Positions 1-9,352 are shown, counted from the stretch's first letter. The stretch is DNA of 32,290 bases from Candidatus Olsenella stercoravium (GCA_019116265.1 DXBZ01000063.1:1-32290); one strand, 5' to 3'. Program-made: numbers and translations. The notes: generated by a model not told the origin, from the sequence alone.

Positions 1-1
1 C

Positions 2-97
2 AGCGAGGGCTTTTGGGCGTTCATCGAGGGCAACGTCGACCCATCCAGGATCGTCACCAAGGTCAACCGGCGGGGGAGCGCGCACGAGGATCGCTGA
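2..97 (+). CDS. C-terminal tail of an upstream CDS truncated by the window edge
   Basis: Open frame SEGFWAFIEGNVDPSRIVTKVNRRGSAHEDR ending in TGA at 95-97; product not identifiable. Confidence 0.45.
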   Translation, partial: SEGFWAFIEGNVDPSRIVTKVNRRGSAHEDR

Positions 98-459
98 GCT
101 CACCGACGCCCTTCTTGCCGAGCGCGTCCGCCCGTCATAGCCGTTGGTGCACGCGGTCGGTCCGGCCCCTCCGCTCTTCTCGGCGGCTTTTCTACCGAGG
201 CGGAGCGGATGCGGAAAACTCTCTATGAAACGGCGCCCCTTTTCCGTAGACGCTCCGTCTCGGCGACGGTGGGTCGGGGCGGATGCCCTGTCCCGGCAGC
301 AGAGGGCGGTCGTAGCCGTCGAGAAGAACGAACGTCGCGTGTGATGGTCGTGGAGTGGTTCTTCTCGGCCGACCGTTCGCGGGCCTAAAATCACCGCCTG
401 CGACATCCCCAAAATTCCCCTTGAAACCCTCTTGAAATGTGCCACCATATGCAGTAACA

Positions 460-490
460 AACTTTCTGTTTGGTAAGCAAACAAAAAGTT
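460..490. promoter_or_regulatory. 13-bp inverted repeat, candidate operator of the ygeX operon
   Basis: AACTTTCTGTTTG-gtaag-CAAACAAAAAGTT, one mismatch, just upstream of the ygeX RBS in an AT-rich stretch. Confidence 0.5.
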
Positions 491-531
491 GACACACAGG
501 AGCACAGCCGCCAAGGAGCAAGGAGGAAGCG

Positions 532-1746
532 TTGAGCGAGAAGATCAAGTGGGTCGCCAACAAGATGCCTAAGAGCGACGACAGGCACCTCGGCATCATG
601 TCCCTCGAGAACGTGGAGGCGGCGCGCAGCTTCCACCGGAGCTTCCCGCAGTACGACGTCACCCCGCTCGCCAAGCTGGACCAGCTGGCGGGCGAGCTCG
701 GCCTTGCGAACCTGGCCGTGAAGGACGAGTCGTACCGCTTTGGCCTCAACGCCTTCAAGGTGCTCGGCGGCTCCTTCGCCATGGCCAACTACATCGCGGG
801 CAAGATCGGCCGCCCGGTCTCCGAGATGACCTACGACTACCTCACGAGCGACGAGCTGGCGCGCGACTTCGGCCAGGCCACCTTCTTCACCGCCACGGAC
901 GGCAACCACGGTCGCGGCGTCGCCTGGGCCGCCAACAAGCTGGGCCAGAGGGCCGTCGTGCACATGCCCAAGGGCAGCGTGAAGAGCCGCTTTGACAACA
1001 TCGCCGCCGAGGGCGCCGAGGTCACGATTGAGGACGTCAACTACGACGAGTGCGTCCGCATGGCTGCGGCCGAGGCCGAGGCCTGCGAGAACGGCGTCAT
1101 CGTGCAGGACACCGCCTGGGACGGCTACGAGGAGATCCCGTCTTGGATCATGGAGGGCTACGGCACCATGGCCTCCGAGGCGGCCGAGCAGTACGCCGCG
1201 GCAGGCGTGGAGCGCCCGACGCACGTCTTCGTGCAGGCCGGCGTCGGCAGCCTGGCCGGCGGCGTGGTGGGCTACTTCACCAACCTCTTCCCCGACAACC
1301 CGCCCACCTTCGTGGTGATGGAGGCCGACACCGCGGCATGCCTCTACAAGGGTGCCGTGGCCGGCGACGGCGACCCGCGCATCGTGGACGGCGACATGCC
1401 CACGATCATGGCGGGCCTGGCCTGCGGCGAGCCCAACACGCTGGGCTGGGACATCCTGCGCAACCACGTGTCCGTGTTCGTGAGCTGCCCCAACTGGGTG
1501 GCCGCCAAGGGCATGCGCGTGCTCGGGGCCCCCAGGAAGGGCGACCCGCGCGTCATCTCCGGCGAGTCCGGAGCCGTGGGCGCGGGCCTGGTCACGACCC
1601 TCATGGAGTCCGACGAGTACGCCGAGCTCCGCGAGGCCATCGGCCTGGACGAGACGAGCTCCGTGCTGCTCTTCTCGACCGAGGGCGACACGGATCCGGT
1701 GAACTACCGCAGGGTCGTGTGGGACGGCGCGTACCCCGCCGAGTAG
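532..1746 (+). CDS. ygeX: Diaminopropionate ammonia-lyase (YgeX/DpaL), PLP-dependent
   Basis: 404 aa ORF with TTG start after AAGGAGG; SYRFGLNAFKVLGGSFA and TDGNHGRGVAWAA are typical of the family. Confidence 0.93.
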   Translation: MSEKIKWVANKMPKSDDRHLGIMSLENVEAARSFHRSFPQYDVTPLAKLDQLAGELGLANLAVKDESYRFGLNAFKVLGGSFAMANYIAGKIGRPVSEMTYDYLTSDELARDFGQATFFTATDGNHGRGVAWAANKLGQRAVVHMPKGSVKSRFDNIAAEGAEVTIEDVNYDECVRMAAAEAEACENGVIVQDTAWDGYEEIPSWIMEGYGTMASEAAEQYAAAGVERPTHVFVQAGVGSLAGGVVGYFTNLFPDNPPTFVVMEADTAACLYKGAVAGDGDPRIVDGDMPTIMAGLACGEPNTLGWDILRNHVSVFVSCPNWVAAKGMRVLGAPRKGDPRVISGESGAVGAGLVTTLMESDEYAELREAIGLDETSSVLLFSTEGDTDPVNYRRVVWDGAYPAE

Positions 1747-1753
1747 GGAAGGG

Positions 1754-1775
1754 CGAGAAGAACGCGTTCTTCTCG
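1754..1775. terminator. Perfect 22-bp palindrome formed by two inverted CGAGAAGAAC motifs
   Basis: CGAGAAGAACGCGTTCTTCTCG, 8 bp after the ygeX stop. Confidence 0.5.
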
Positions 1776-1818
1776 GCAGAAGACTGGTAACGAGGGCGTC
1801 AGAAAGGACGTAATCAAA

Positions 1819-3225
1819 ATGGCCAAGGAACTGGATTTCGAGCAGATCAAGCGCGCTGCGGAGGACTACGGCAAGGACATGACCGCCTTCCTGCGCGCCA
1901 TGATCTCCCACCCCTCCGAGTCCTGCGAGGAGGGCGAGGTCGTGGCCTGCATCAAGGCCGAGATGGAGAAGCTCGGCTTTGACAAGGTCGAGGTCGACGG
2001 CCTGGGCAACGTGATCGGCTGGATGGGCGAGGGCGACAAGATCATCGCCATCGACTCCCACATCGACACCGTGGGCATCGGCAACCGCGACAACTGGGAG
2101 GCCGACCCCTACGAGGGCTACGAGACCGACGAGCTCATCTATGGCCGCGGCGGCTCCGACCAGGAGGGCGGCATGGCGTCCGCCACGTATGCTGCGAAGA
2201 TGATGAAGGACCTCGGCCTCATCCCCGAGGGCTACAAGATCATGGTCGTCGGCTCGGTCCAGGAGGAGGACTGCGACGGCATGTGCTGGCAGTACATCGT
2301 CAACAAGTACTTCGACGGCCCGGAGGACGCGCGCGAGAAGATCGAGTTCGTGATCTCCACCGAGCCCACCGACGGCGGCATCTACCGCGGTCACCGCGGT
2401 CGCATGGAGATCCGCGTGGACGTCCACGGCGTCTCCTGCCACGGCTCCGCGCCCGACCGCGGCGACAACGCCATCTACAAGATGGCCGACATCATCGCCG
2501 ACGTCCGCGCCCTCAACAACAACGGCTGCGACGAGTCCACCGACATCAAGGGCCTCGTCAAGATGCTCGACCCCAAGTACAACCCCGAGCACTTTGAGGA
2601 CGCGCGCTTCCTGGGCCGCGGCACCTGCACCGTCTCCCAGATCTTCTACACCTCGCCGTCGCGCTGCGCCGTGGCCGACTCCTGCGCGATCTCCATCGAC
2701 CGTCGCATGACCGCCGGCGAGACCTGGGACTCCTGCCTCCAGGAGATCCGCGACCTGCCCGCCGTCAAGAAGTACGGCGACGACGTCAAGGTCTCCATGT
2801 ACATGTATGACCGCCCGAGCTGGAAGGGCACCGTCTACGAGACCGAGGCCTACTTCCCCACGTGGATCAACGCCGAGAGCGCCGCTCACGTCCAGGCCCT
2901 CGTCGACGCCCACCACGCCCTCTTCGGCGAGGAGCGCATCGGCTGCGAGCCGTCCATGGACAAGCGCGTCGGCCGCCCGCTGACCGACAAGTGGACCTTC
3001 TCCACCAACTGCGTCTCCATCCAGGGCCGCTACGGCATCCCGTGCGTGGGCTTTGGCCCCGGCGCCGAGAGCCAGGCGCACGCGCCCAACGAGGTCACTT
3101 ACAAGCAGGACCTCGTGACCTGCGCCGCGCTCTACACCGCCGCGCTCAACCTCTACGACCCGTCCAAGAAGACCGGCGACGTCACCGTCTTCCGCGCCGG
3201 CGCCACCGACAACGACATCCAGTGA
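1819..3225 (+). CDS. ygeY: YgeY family selenium metabolism-linked hydrolase (M20 peptidase-like)
   Basis: 468 aa [39 protein letters not shown]. Confidence 0.92.
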   Translation: MAKELDFEQIKRAAEDYGKDMTAFLRAMISHPSESCEEGEVVACIKAEMEKLGFDKVEVDGLGNVIGWMGEGDKIIAIDSHIDTVGIGNRDNWEADPYEGYETDELIYGRGGSDQEGGMASATYAAKMMKDLGLIPEGYKIMVVGSVQEEDCDGMCWQYIVNKYFDGPEDAREKIEFVISTEPTDGGIYRGHRGRMEIRVDVHGVSCHGSAPDRGDNAIYKMADIIADVRALNNNGCDESTDIKGLVKMLDPKYNPEHFEDARFLGRGTCTVSQIFYTSPSRCAVADSCAISIDRRMTAGETWDSCLQEIRDLPAVKKYGDDVKVSMYMYDRPSWKGTVYETEAYFPTWINAESAAHVQALVDAHHALFGEERIGCEPSMDKRVGRPLTDKWTFSTNCVSIQGRYGIPCVGFGPGAESQAHAPNEVTYKQDLVTCAALYTAALNLYDPSKKTGDVTVFRAGATDNDIQ

Positions 3226-3292
3226 TACAAAGGGACAGTCCCTTCGTATCATCAAAGACGCAATGAGACAAAGGGACTGTCCCTTTGTCTCA
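3223..3292. repeat. Doublet of 29-bp palindromes (GATAC-type plus GAGAC-type), REP/BIME-like
   Basis: TGATACAAAGGGACAGTCCCTTCGTATCA + 12 nt + TGAGACAAAGGGACTGTCCCTTTGTCTCA. Confidence 0.85.
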
Positions 3293-3307
3293 GGAAAGGA
3301 AACCACA

Positions 3308-4510
3308 ATGGCTAAGGACTTCTCCGCGCTTCTCGACGAGCTCAAGGGCTACGACTTCTCCGGCATGTACGACGCCGACTTCCTGCACACCTGGGACAAG
3401 ACCACCGACGAGCTCCGCGCCCTCTACGCCGTGGCCGCCGCGCTGCGCAACCTCCGCGAGCGCAACATCTCCCCGCGCATCTTCGACTCCGGCCTCGCCG
3501 TCTCGCTCTTCCGCGACAACTCCACCCGCACGCGCTTCTCGTTCTCCAAGGCCACGAACCTCCTGGGCCTCCAGCTCCAGGACCTCGACGAGGGCAAGAG
3601 CCAGATCGCGCACGGCGAGACCGTCCGCGAGACCGCCACGATGATCTCCTTCATGGCCGACGTCATCGGCATCCGCGACGACATGTACATCGGCAAGGGC
3701 GACGCCTACATGGCCGAGGTCGCCGAGTCCGTCGACGAGGCCTACAAGGACGGCGTGCTCGACCACCGTCCCACCCTCATCTCCCTGCAGTCCGACTCCG
3801 ACCACCCGACGCAGTCCTCCGCCGACATGCTCTACCTCATCGAGGAGTTTGGCGGCCTGGAGAACCTGCGCGGCAAGAAGGTCGCCGTGACCTGGGCCTA
3901 CTCCCCGAGCTACGGCAAGCCGCTCTCCTGCCCGCAGTCGCTCATCTCGCTGCTCCCGCGCTTCGGCATGGACGTCACGCTGGCACACCCCGAGGGCTAC
4001 GACCTCATGGGCGACCGCGTGGAGGCCGCGAAGGCCTACGCCGCCGAGTCCGGCTGCACGTTCCGCCAGGTGAACACCATGGCCGAGGCCTTCGAGGGCG
4101 CCGACATCGTCATCCCCAAGAGCTGGGCCCCCTACGCCGCCATGGAGAAGCGCACCAACCTCTACGCCGAGGGCGACGACGCCGGCATCAAGGCGCTGGA
4201 GAAGGAGCTTCTCGCCCAGAACGCCACGCACCAGGACTGGTGCTCCACGACCGATCTCATGGCGAAGACCGCCAACGGCCAGGACACCATCTACATGCAC
4301 CCGCTGCCCGCCGACATCTCCGGCGTCTCCTGCGAGCACGGCGAGGTCATGGCAGACGTCTTTGACATGCACCGCGTGGGCATGTACAAGGAGGCCAGCT
4401 ACAAGCCCTACGCCATCGCTGCCATGATCTTCCTGCAGAAGGTCAAGGACCCGGTGGCCACCCTCGCGGCGCTCGAGGAGCGCGGCCGCGACCGCTGGTA
4501 CCAGGCATAG
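3308..4510 (+). CDS. ygeW: Knotted carbamoyltransferase YgeW
   Basis: SLFRDNSTRTRFSF, HPTQSSADMLYL, MHPLPADI motifs; start placed at ATG 3308 after AGGAAAGG. Confidence 0.92.
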   Translation: MAKDFSALLDELKGYDFSGMYDADFLHTWDKTTDELRALYAVAAALRNLRERNISPRIFDSGLAVSLFRDNSTRTRFSFSKATNLLGLQLQDLDEGKSQIAHGETVRETATMISFMADVIGIRDDMYIGKGDAYMAEVAESVDEAYKDGVLDHRPTLISLQSDSDHPTQSSADMLYLIEEFGGLENLRGKKVAVTWAYSPSYGKPLSCPQSLISLLPRFGMDVTLAHPEGYDLMGDRVEAAKAYAAESGCTFRQVNTMAEAFEGADIVIPKSWAPYAAMEKRTNLYAEGDDAGIKALEKELLAQNATHQDWCSTTDLMAKTANGQDTIYMHPLPADISGVSCEHGEVMADVFDMHRVGMYKEASYKPYAIAAMIFLQKVKDPVATLAALEERGRDRWYQA

Positions 4511-4532
4511 GAACAATCGCTCGTCCGGGTGA

Positions 4533-4600
4533 GGGCCGCCCATAAGTCGTTCGCTCGCTGCGCGCTGCGCAGAAGTCGCTCACTGACTTATGGGCGGCCC
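4533..4600. terminator. Long intergenic hairpin between ygeW and arcC
   Basis: GGGCCGCCCATAAGTC ... GACTTATGGGCGGCCC, 16-bp perfect stem; the loop carries a nested CTGCGC/GCGCAG. Confidence 0.6.
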
Positions 4601-4625
4601 CGTCCTTACGTTGAGAGGGCATCAA

Positions 4626-5567
4626 ATGTCTAAGAGAATCGTCATCGCTCTTGGTGGCAACGCGCTGGGTAACAACCTGCCCGAGCAGATGGAGGCGGTC
4701 AAGCACACGGCGCGCGCGATCGTGGACCTCATCGAGCAGGGCAACGAGGTCGTGGTGGCCCACGGCAACGGCCCGCAGGTGGGCATGATCCAGGAGGCCA
4801 TGACCCAGCTCACGCGCTCGAACCCCGAGAAGTACATCCCGTGCCCGCTCTCGGTCTGCGTGGCCATGAGCCAGGGCTACATCGGCTACGACCTGCAGAA
4901 CGCCCTGCGCGAGGAGATGCTCGACCGCGGGATAGACGTGGGCGCGGCCACCGTGCTCACGCAGGTGGAGGTGGATCCCAACGATCCGGCCTTCGCCAAC
5001 CCCACTAAGCCGATCGGTGCCTTCATGACGCGCGAGGAGGCCGACCGCATGATCGCCGAGCGCGGCTACGACGTGGTGGAGGACGCCGGGCGCGGGTATC
5101 GCCGCGTGGTGGCCTCTCCGCGGCCGGTGGGCATCGTTGAGCTGGACACCATTCGCTCGCTCGTGGAGACCAACCACGTGGTGGTGGCCTGCGGCGGTGG
5201 CGGCATCCCGGTGTTCAAGACCGAGGGCAACCACCTCAAGGGCGCGGCAGCGGTTATCGACAAGGACTTTGCGGCTGCCAAGCTCGCCGAGCAGCTGGAC
5301 GCAGACTTCCTCGTGATCCTCACGGCTGTGGAGAAGGTCGCGGTGAACTTTGGCAAGCCTGACCAGCAGTGGCTGGACGAGCTCACGCCTGCCGACGTGG
5401 AGCGCTACGTGGCCGAGGGCCAGTTCGCACCCGGTTCGATGCTGCCCAAGGTCCAGGCCGCCCTGGCCTTCGCGCAGTCCGGCGAGGGTCGCTCGTCGCT
5501 CATCACGCTGCTTGAGCGCGCGGCCGACGGCATCGCCGGCAAGACGGGTACCATCGTACGTGGCTAG
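4626..5567 (+). CDS. arcC: Carbamate kinase
   Basis: KRIVIALGGNALGNN, VAHGNGPQVG, VVACGGGGIPV, VIDKDFAAAKLAEQLDAD. Confidence 0.95.
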   Translation: MSKRIVIALGGNALGNNLPEQMEAVKHTARAIVDLIEQGNEVVVAHGNGPQVGMIQEAMTQLTRSNPEKYIPCPLSVCVAMSQGYIGYDLQNALREEMLDRGIDVGAATVLTQVEVDPNDPAFANPTKPIGAFMTREEADRMIAERGYDVVEDAGRGYRRVVASPRPVGIVELDTIRSLVETNHVVVACGGGGIPVFKTEGNHLKGAAAVIDKDFAAAKLAEQLDADFLVILTAVEKVAVNFGKPDQQWLDELTPADVERYVAEGQFAPGSMLPKVQAALAFAQSGEGRSSLITLLERAADGIAGKTGTIVRG

Positions 5568-5636
5568 GATACGAAGGGACAGTCCCTTCGTATCATCAAG
5601 AGTGAAATGAGACAAAGGGACTGTCCCTTCGTCTCA
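5568..5636. repeat. Second doublet of palindromes, same order and spacing as 3223-3292
   Basis: GATACGAAGGGACAGTCCCTTCGTATC(A) + 12 nt + TGAGACAAAGGGACTGTCCCTTCGTCTCA. Confidence 0.85.
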
Positions 5637-5650
5637 TGGGACGGGGAGGC

Positions 5651-6604
5651 ATGAGGCCTGACCTCAGGGCATATCTTCTGGGCGACGATGGGCGCCGGGT
5701 CTTTGGGCCCGGTCCCGTCGACCTGCTGGAGCGCGTGGGCGAGCTGGGCAGCCTCCGCGCCGCCGCGATCGAGATGGGAATGGCCTACACCAAGGCCACG
5801 CGCCTCGTGCACGACGCCGAGCGCGCCTTTGGCTTTGCGCTCACCGAGCGGACCGTGGGCGGCTCCGGGGGAGGGGGCTCCCAGCTCACGGCCGAGGCGC
5901 GCGAGCTGATCGGGCGCTATCGCACGTTCGAGTGCACGAGCCGCGCCGCGCTCTCCGCCGCCTACGAGACGTGCTTCTCGGGCTTTGCCGACGTTCCGCG
6001 CCTGGGTTGCGTGGTCATGGCGTCCGGCGAGGGCGCGCGATTTGGCGGTGAGCCGGGCGAGAAGCTCGTGACGCCGCTGGCGGGAGTGCCGGTGCTCGAG
6101 CGCACGCTCGCCGCGCTGCCGGCGGACCTGATCGACGTCGTGGTGGTGACGCGCTGGGACGCGGTGGAGGCCCTCTGTGAGCGGCTCGGCGTGCGCTGCG
6201 TGCGCGCGGAGGGACCCCTCAAGAGCGACACGATGCGCGCGGGCCTCGATGCGCTGGGGCATCGCGCCGGCTGCCTCTTTGTGACCGGTGACCAGCCGCT
6301 CCTGCGCGAGAAGAGCGTGCGCGCGCTGGTGGCCGCGCTCACGCGAGAGCCCACGGCGATCGTGCGCCTGAGCTGGCACGGTCGCCCGGCGAATCCGGTG
6401 CTCTGGCCGAACGACACGCTGGGCGCGCTCGCCCGGCTTGACAATGACACCGGGGGGCGCGTCCTTCTCGACGGCCATTTTGAGCTGGAGGGTCGCGTGC
6501 GCCTGGTTGAGGCCGCCGACGAGTGGGAGCTCGCTGACGTGGACACGCGGGAGGACCTGGCACGCCTGGAGGGCGCGCTGGCCGAGAGAGGGGAGAGCCG
6601 ATGA
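5651..6604 (+). CDS. ModE/LysR-type winged-helix domain fused to a MobA/MocA-like nucleotidyltransferase
   Basis: N-term FGPGPVDLLERVGELGSLRAAAIEMGMAYTKATRLVHDAERAFG; C-term GCVVMASGEGARFGGEPGEKLVTPLAGVPVLERTL...VTGDQPLL. Start at ATG 5651 after GGGGAGG. Confidence 0.82.
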   Translation: MRPDLRAYLLGDDGRRVFGPGPVDLLERVGELGSLRAAAIEMGMAYTKATRLVHDAERAFGFALTERTVGGSGGGGSQLTAEARELIGRYRTFECTSRAALSAAYETCFSGFADVPRLGCVVMASGEGARFGGEPGEKLVTPLAGVPVLERTLAALPADLIDVVVVTRWDAVEALCERLGVRCVRAEGPLKSDTMRAGLDALGHRAGCLFVTGDQPLLREKSVRALVAALTREPTAIVRLSWHGRPANPVLWPNDTLGALARLDNDTGGRVLLDGHFELEGRVRLVEAADEWELADVDTREDLARLEGALAERGESR

Positions 6605-7974
6605 GGAGGATCCTGACAAACGGCACGCTGGTCACGCCGGAGGGCCTGCGTCGCGCCGACCTCGCGCTGGAGGGCGAGAAGATCGCGGAGATCGCCGCGC
6701 ACATCGAGCCCGGGCTCACCGACGTCGTCGAGGATGTCACGGGCTGCTGGGTGTTCCCCGGCTTCATTGACGCGCACACGCACCTGCAGTGCTGGACCGG
6801 CATGGACTGGACGGCGGACAGTTTCGAGACCGGGACGCGCGCCGCGGCCTGCGGCGGCACCACCTGCGTCGTTGACTACGCCACGGCCGACCGCGGCGTG
6901 ACGATGGACGAGGCGCTGGCCGAGTGGCAGGCGCGCGCGGCGTCGGGCGCGGGCTGCACGGCCAACTACGGCTTTCACATGGCCATCTCCGAGTGGGGCG
7001 AGGACTCCGCCGAGCAGATGCGCCGTATGCGCGAGGCGGGCGTCTCGAGCTTCAAGACCTACCTCGCCTACGACCACCTGCGCCTCTCGGACGCCGAGAC
7101 GCTTCGCTGCCTGGAGGTCTGCCGCGACCTGGACGCCGTCCTCTGCGTGCACTGCGAGAACGGTGACGTGGTGAACGAGCTGCAGCGGCGCGTGCTGGGC
7201 GCCGGCATCACGGGGCCGGAGGGACACCCGCTCTCCCGGCCCGCCGAGGCCGAGGCGGACGCCGTCTCCCGTCTGCTCTACCTTGCCCAGATCGCGGGCG
7301 CCCGCGTGAACGTGGTGCACCTGTCCACGGAGCTCGGGCTTCTCGCCGTTCGCACCGCCCGCGAGCGAGGCCAGAGGGGCATCTACGTGGAGACCTGCCC
7401 GCAGTACCTCACGCTCGACGACACGCGCTACCTGGAGTGCGGCGACGACGGCTTCGCGGGCGCCAAGTACGTGATGAGCCCGCCCTTGCGCAAACCGTCG
7501 GACGTGCGGGCGCTGCGCGGGGCGGTGCTTGCCGGTGAGGTGGACTCCATCGCGACGGACCACTGCTCGTTCAACCTGCACGGCCAGAAGGACCGCGGCC
7601 GCGGCGATTTCACCAAGATCCCTAACGGCGGCCCGGGCATCGAGCACCGCCCGGCCGTGACGGCCACGACCTTCGAGGGGCAGCTCGGGCCGACGGAGCT
7701 CTGCCGCCTGCTGTCGGAGGGTCCGGCGCGCGTCTTCGGCCTGTGGCCGGAGCGCGGTCGGCTCGCCGTGGGCGCCGCGGCAGACGTCTGCGTATGGGAC
7801 CCGTCCGCGCGCTGGACGATCAGCGCGGCGACCCAGCACCAGGCCGTGGACTACACGCCGTGGGAGGGCTTCGAGGCGCACGGGAGGGCGCACCTCGTCT
7901 ACGTGGGCGGGGAGCTCGTGGCCCGCGACGGCGAGCCCTGCGGCCCCACCCCCGGCCGCTACGTGGCAAGATGA
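6601..7974 (+). CDS. hydA: Dihydropyrimidinase/hydantoinase family amidohydrolase
   Basis: PGFIDAHTHLQ, SSFKTYLAYD, HCENGDVV, VVHLSTELG, DSIATDHCSF; ATG overlaps the upstream stop. Confidence 0.88.
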   Translation: MRRILTNGTLVTPEGLRRADLALEGEKIAEIAAHIEPGLTDVVEDVTGCWVFPGFIDAHTHLQCWTGMDWTADSFETGTRAAACGGTTCVVDYATADRGVTMDEALAEWQARAASGAGCTANYGFHMAISEWGEDSAEQMRRMREAGVSSFKTYLAYDHLRLSDAETLRCLEVCRDLDAVLCVHCENGDVVNELQRRVLGAGITGPEGHPLSRPAEAEADAVSRLLYLAQIAGARVNVVHLSTELGLLAVRTARERGQRGIYVETCPQYLTLDDTRYLECGDDGFAGAKYVMSPPLRKPSDVRALRGAVLAGEVDSIATDHCSFNLHGQKDRGRGDFTKIPNGGPGIEHRPAVTATTFEGQLGPTELCRLLSEGPARVFGLWPERGRLAVGAAADVCVWDPSARWTISAATQHQAVDYTPWEGFEAHGRAHLVYVGGELVARDGEPCGPTPGRYVAR

Positions 7975-8000
7975 TACAAAGGGACAGTCCCTTCGTATCG
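7972..8000. repeat. GATAC-type palindrome, single copy
   Basis: TGATACAAAGGGACAGTCCCTTCGTATCG; the leading TGA is the hydA stop codon. Confidence 0.85.
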
Positions 8001-8025
8001 TTTCGAGAATGATAAGGAGAAGAAC

Positions 8026-8412
8026 ATGGCAATCGAGGCAATCGTTACCGACAAGGCGCCTGCGGCGCTCGGCCCCTACTCCGCCGCCGTGGCCGCCCCG
8101 GCAACCAAGGCCATCCACGTGTCCGGCCAGCTGCCGATCGACCCGGCCACCGGCGAGTTCGCCGGCGAGGACATCCAGGCCCAGACCCGTCAGAGCCTGA
8201 CCAACATCAAGAACATCCTCGAGGCCGCCGGCGCGAGCATGGCCGACGTCGCCGAGGTCACCGTCCTTCTCGACGACATCGCGGACTTCGCGGCCATGAA
8301 CGAGGTCTACGGCGAGTTCTTCACCGCGCCGTACCCCAGCCGCGCCGCCTTTGAGGTGGCCGCGCTGCCCAAGGCCGCCAAGGTCGAGATCAAGGCCGTG
8401 GCCTACCTGTAG
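8026..8412 (+). CDS. ridA: RidA family (imine/enamine deaminase) protein
   Basis: LGPYSAAV, HVSGQLPIDPATGEF, QTRQSLTNIKNILEAAGAS. Confidence 0.93.
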   Translation: MAIEAIVTDKAPAALGPYSAAVAAPATKAIHVSGQLPIDPATGEFAGEDIQAQTRQSLTNIKNILEAAGASMADVAEVTVLLDDIADFAAMNEVYGEFFTAPYPSRAAFEVAALPKAAKVEIKAVAYL

Positions 8413-8431
8413 GCAGGGCCTCACGCGCGGG

Positions 8432-8508
8432 GGGCGCCCGCCACGCTTCACGCGAGAGTGTTCGCGCTTTGCGCTCAGAACTCTCGCTTAGAAGCGTGAC
8501 GGGCGCCC
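8432..8508. terminator. Long hairpin downstream of ridA
   Basis: GGGCGCCCGCCACGCTTCACGCGAGAGT pairs with ACTCTCGCTTAGAAGCGTGACGGGCGCCC. Confidence 0.6.
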
Positions 8509-8540
8509 GCGTTTGGTCCTCAGGCGCCTGGAGCACTTAT

Positions 8541-8649
8541 CCGGGTGTGTACGAAGTTGCAAAGTTGATGTTATTGTCGGCAGGGCGTCTACCTGCAGGT
8601 TTGTAATCGCTAGGTACCTTATCAATAGCTTAATCTTGTACACGCCCGG
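8541..8649. repeat. ~109 bp imperfect inverted-repeat element at the yqeC 3' end
   Basis: CCGGGTGTGTACGAAGTT ... AATCTTGTACACGCCCGG; internal TACCTGCAGGTTTGTAATC resembles the 28.4 kb element. Confidence 0.5.
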
Positions 8650-9295
8650 AAGAGGGTAGCAAGACGCTGCCCACGAACGACGGGATGGCGAGAAGAGCGG
8701 CGAGGTCGCGGGCCGCATCCGGCGCGGCGTCTGCCTGGTTGACGAGGGCGACGTCGGCGAGGGCCTCGGCGTTTGCAGCGCGCGCCGCGAGCTCGGGCGT
8801 GGTGGGGTCATCCGGCGCGCAGTCGGCGAGCTCGCAGAAGCGCTCCGGGCGGTGGACCCTCTCGCGCACGGGATGGCCGAGGCCGGAGGCGCCGAGCACG
8901 AGGATCGTGCGGTCCGAGCATGCGGGGATGACGGGCTCCCAGGGGGCGTGGGCCTTGAGGGGGAGGCGCCGGGCGCCGTCGGCCTCCACGAGCACGTGGT
9001 CCGCGAGGGACGCCAGCGCGTCGATGCCCAGCTCGGGGGTCACGAGCTTGCCGTTCTTCTCGGCCTGCGAGCCCACGCAGACGACGCGCGACCCCGCGAG
9101 GGCCGTGCGCACGTTGTCGGCGTCGGCCGAGGTCACGAGCGGTACGTTCGGGAATGGCAGGATGTGCGTCGTGGTGGTGAGCACGACCGTGCCCGGCAGC
9201 TCGCGCGCAAGCGCCGCCAAAAGCGACGTCTTGCCGCCGCTGCCGATGACCGACGTCACGCCGGGCCTCACGCCCAGAGTCTCCGCAAAGCCCAC
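8630..9295 (-). CDS. yqeC: Selenium cofactor biosynthesis protein YqeC
   Basis: VTSVIGSGGKTSLLAALARELPGTVVLTTTTHI...VLVEADGARRLPLKAHAPWEPVIP; GTG start at 9295 after GAGGAGG. Confidence 0.85.
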   Translation of the reverse strand: MGFAETLGVRPGVTSVIGSGGKTSLLAALARELPGTVVLTTTTHILPFPNVPLVTSADADNVRTALAGSRVVCVGSQAEKNGKLVTPELGIDALASLADHVLVEADGARRLPLKAHAPWEPVIPACSDRTILVLGASGLGHPVRERVHRPERFCELADCAPDDPTTPELAARAANAEALADVALVNQADAAPDAARDLAALLAIPSFVGSVLLPSSGRVQD

Positions 9296-9332
9296 CTGCC
9301 ACCTCCTCGACGCGATCCTACCGTCCGCCGCA

Positions 9333-9352
9333 TTGTAGTTTTCAAAATACAA
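9333..9352. promoter_or_regulatory. Palindrome in the yqeC/yedF divergent promoter region
   Basis: TTGTAGTTTTCAAAATACAA, near-perfect dyad in an AT-rich spacer. Confidence 0.4.

Noticed and set aside
391-3345. 984-aa minus-strand ORF opposite ygeX/ygeY
   Set aside because: High-GC antisense ORF with low-complexity V/G/H/D-rich translation; the plus strand carries recognisable enzymes.
3223-5636. CRISPR-like array of repeated palindromes
   Set aside because: Repeats are intergenic, separated by whole genes or 12-nt spacers, and are self-palindromic; no cas genes.
5962-8451. 829-aa minus-strand ORF opposite the mocA-like gene, hydA and ridA
   Set aside because: Same antisense GC artefact; no family signature.
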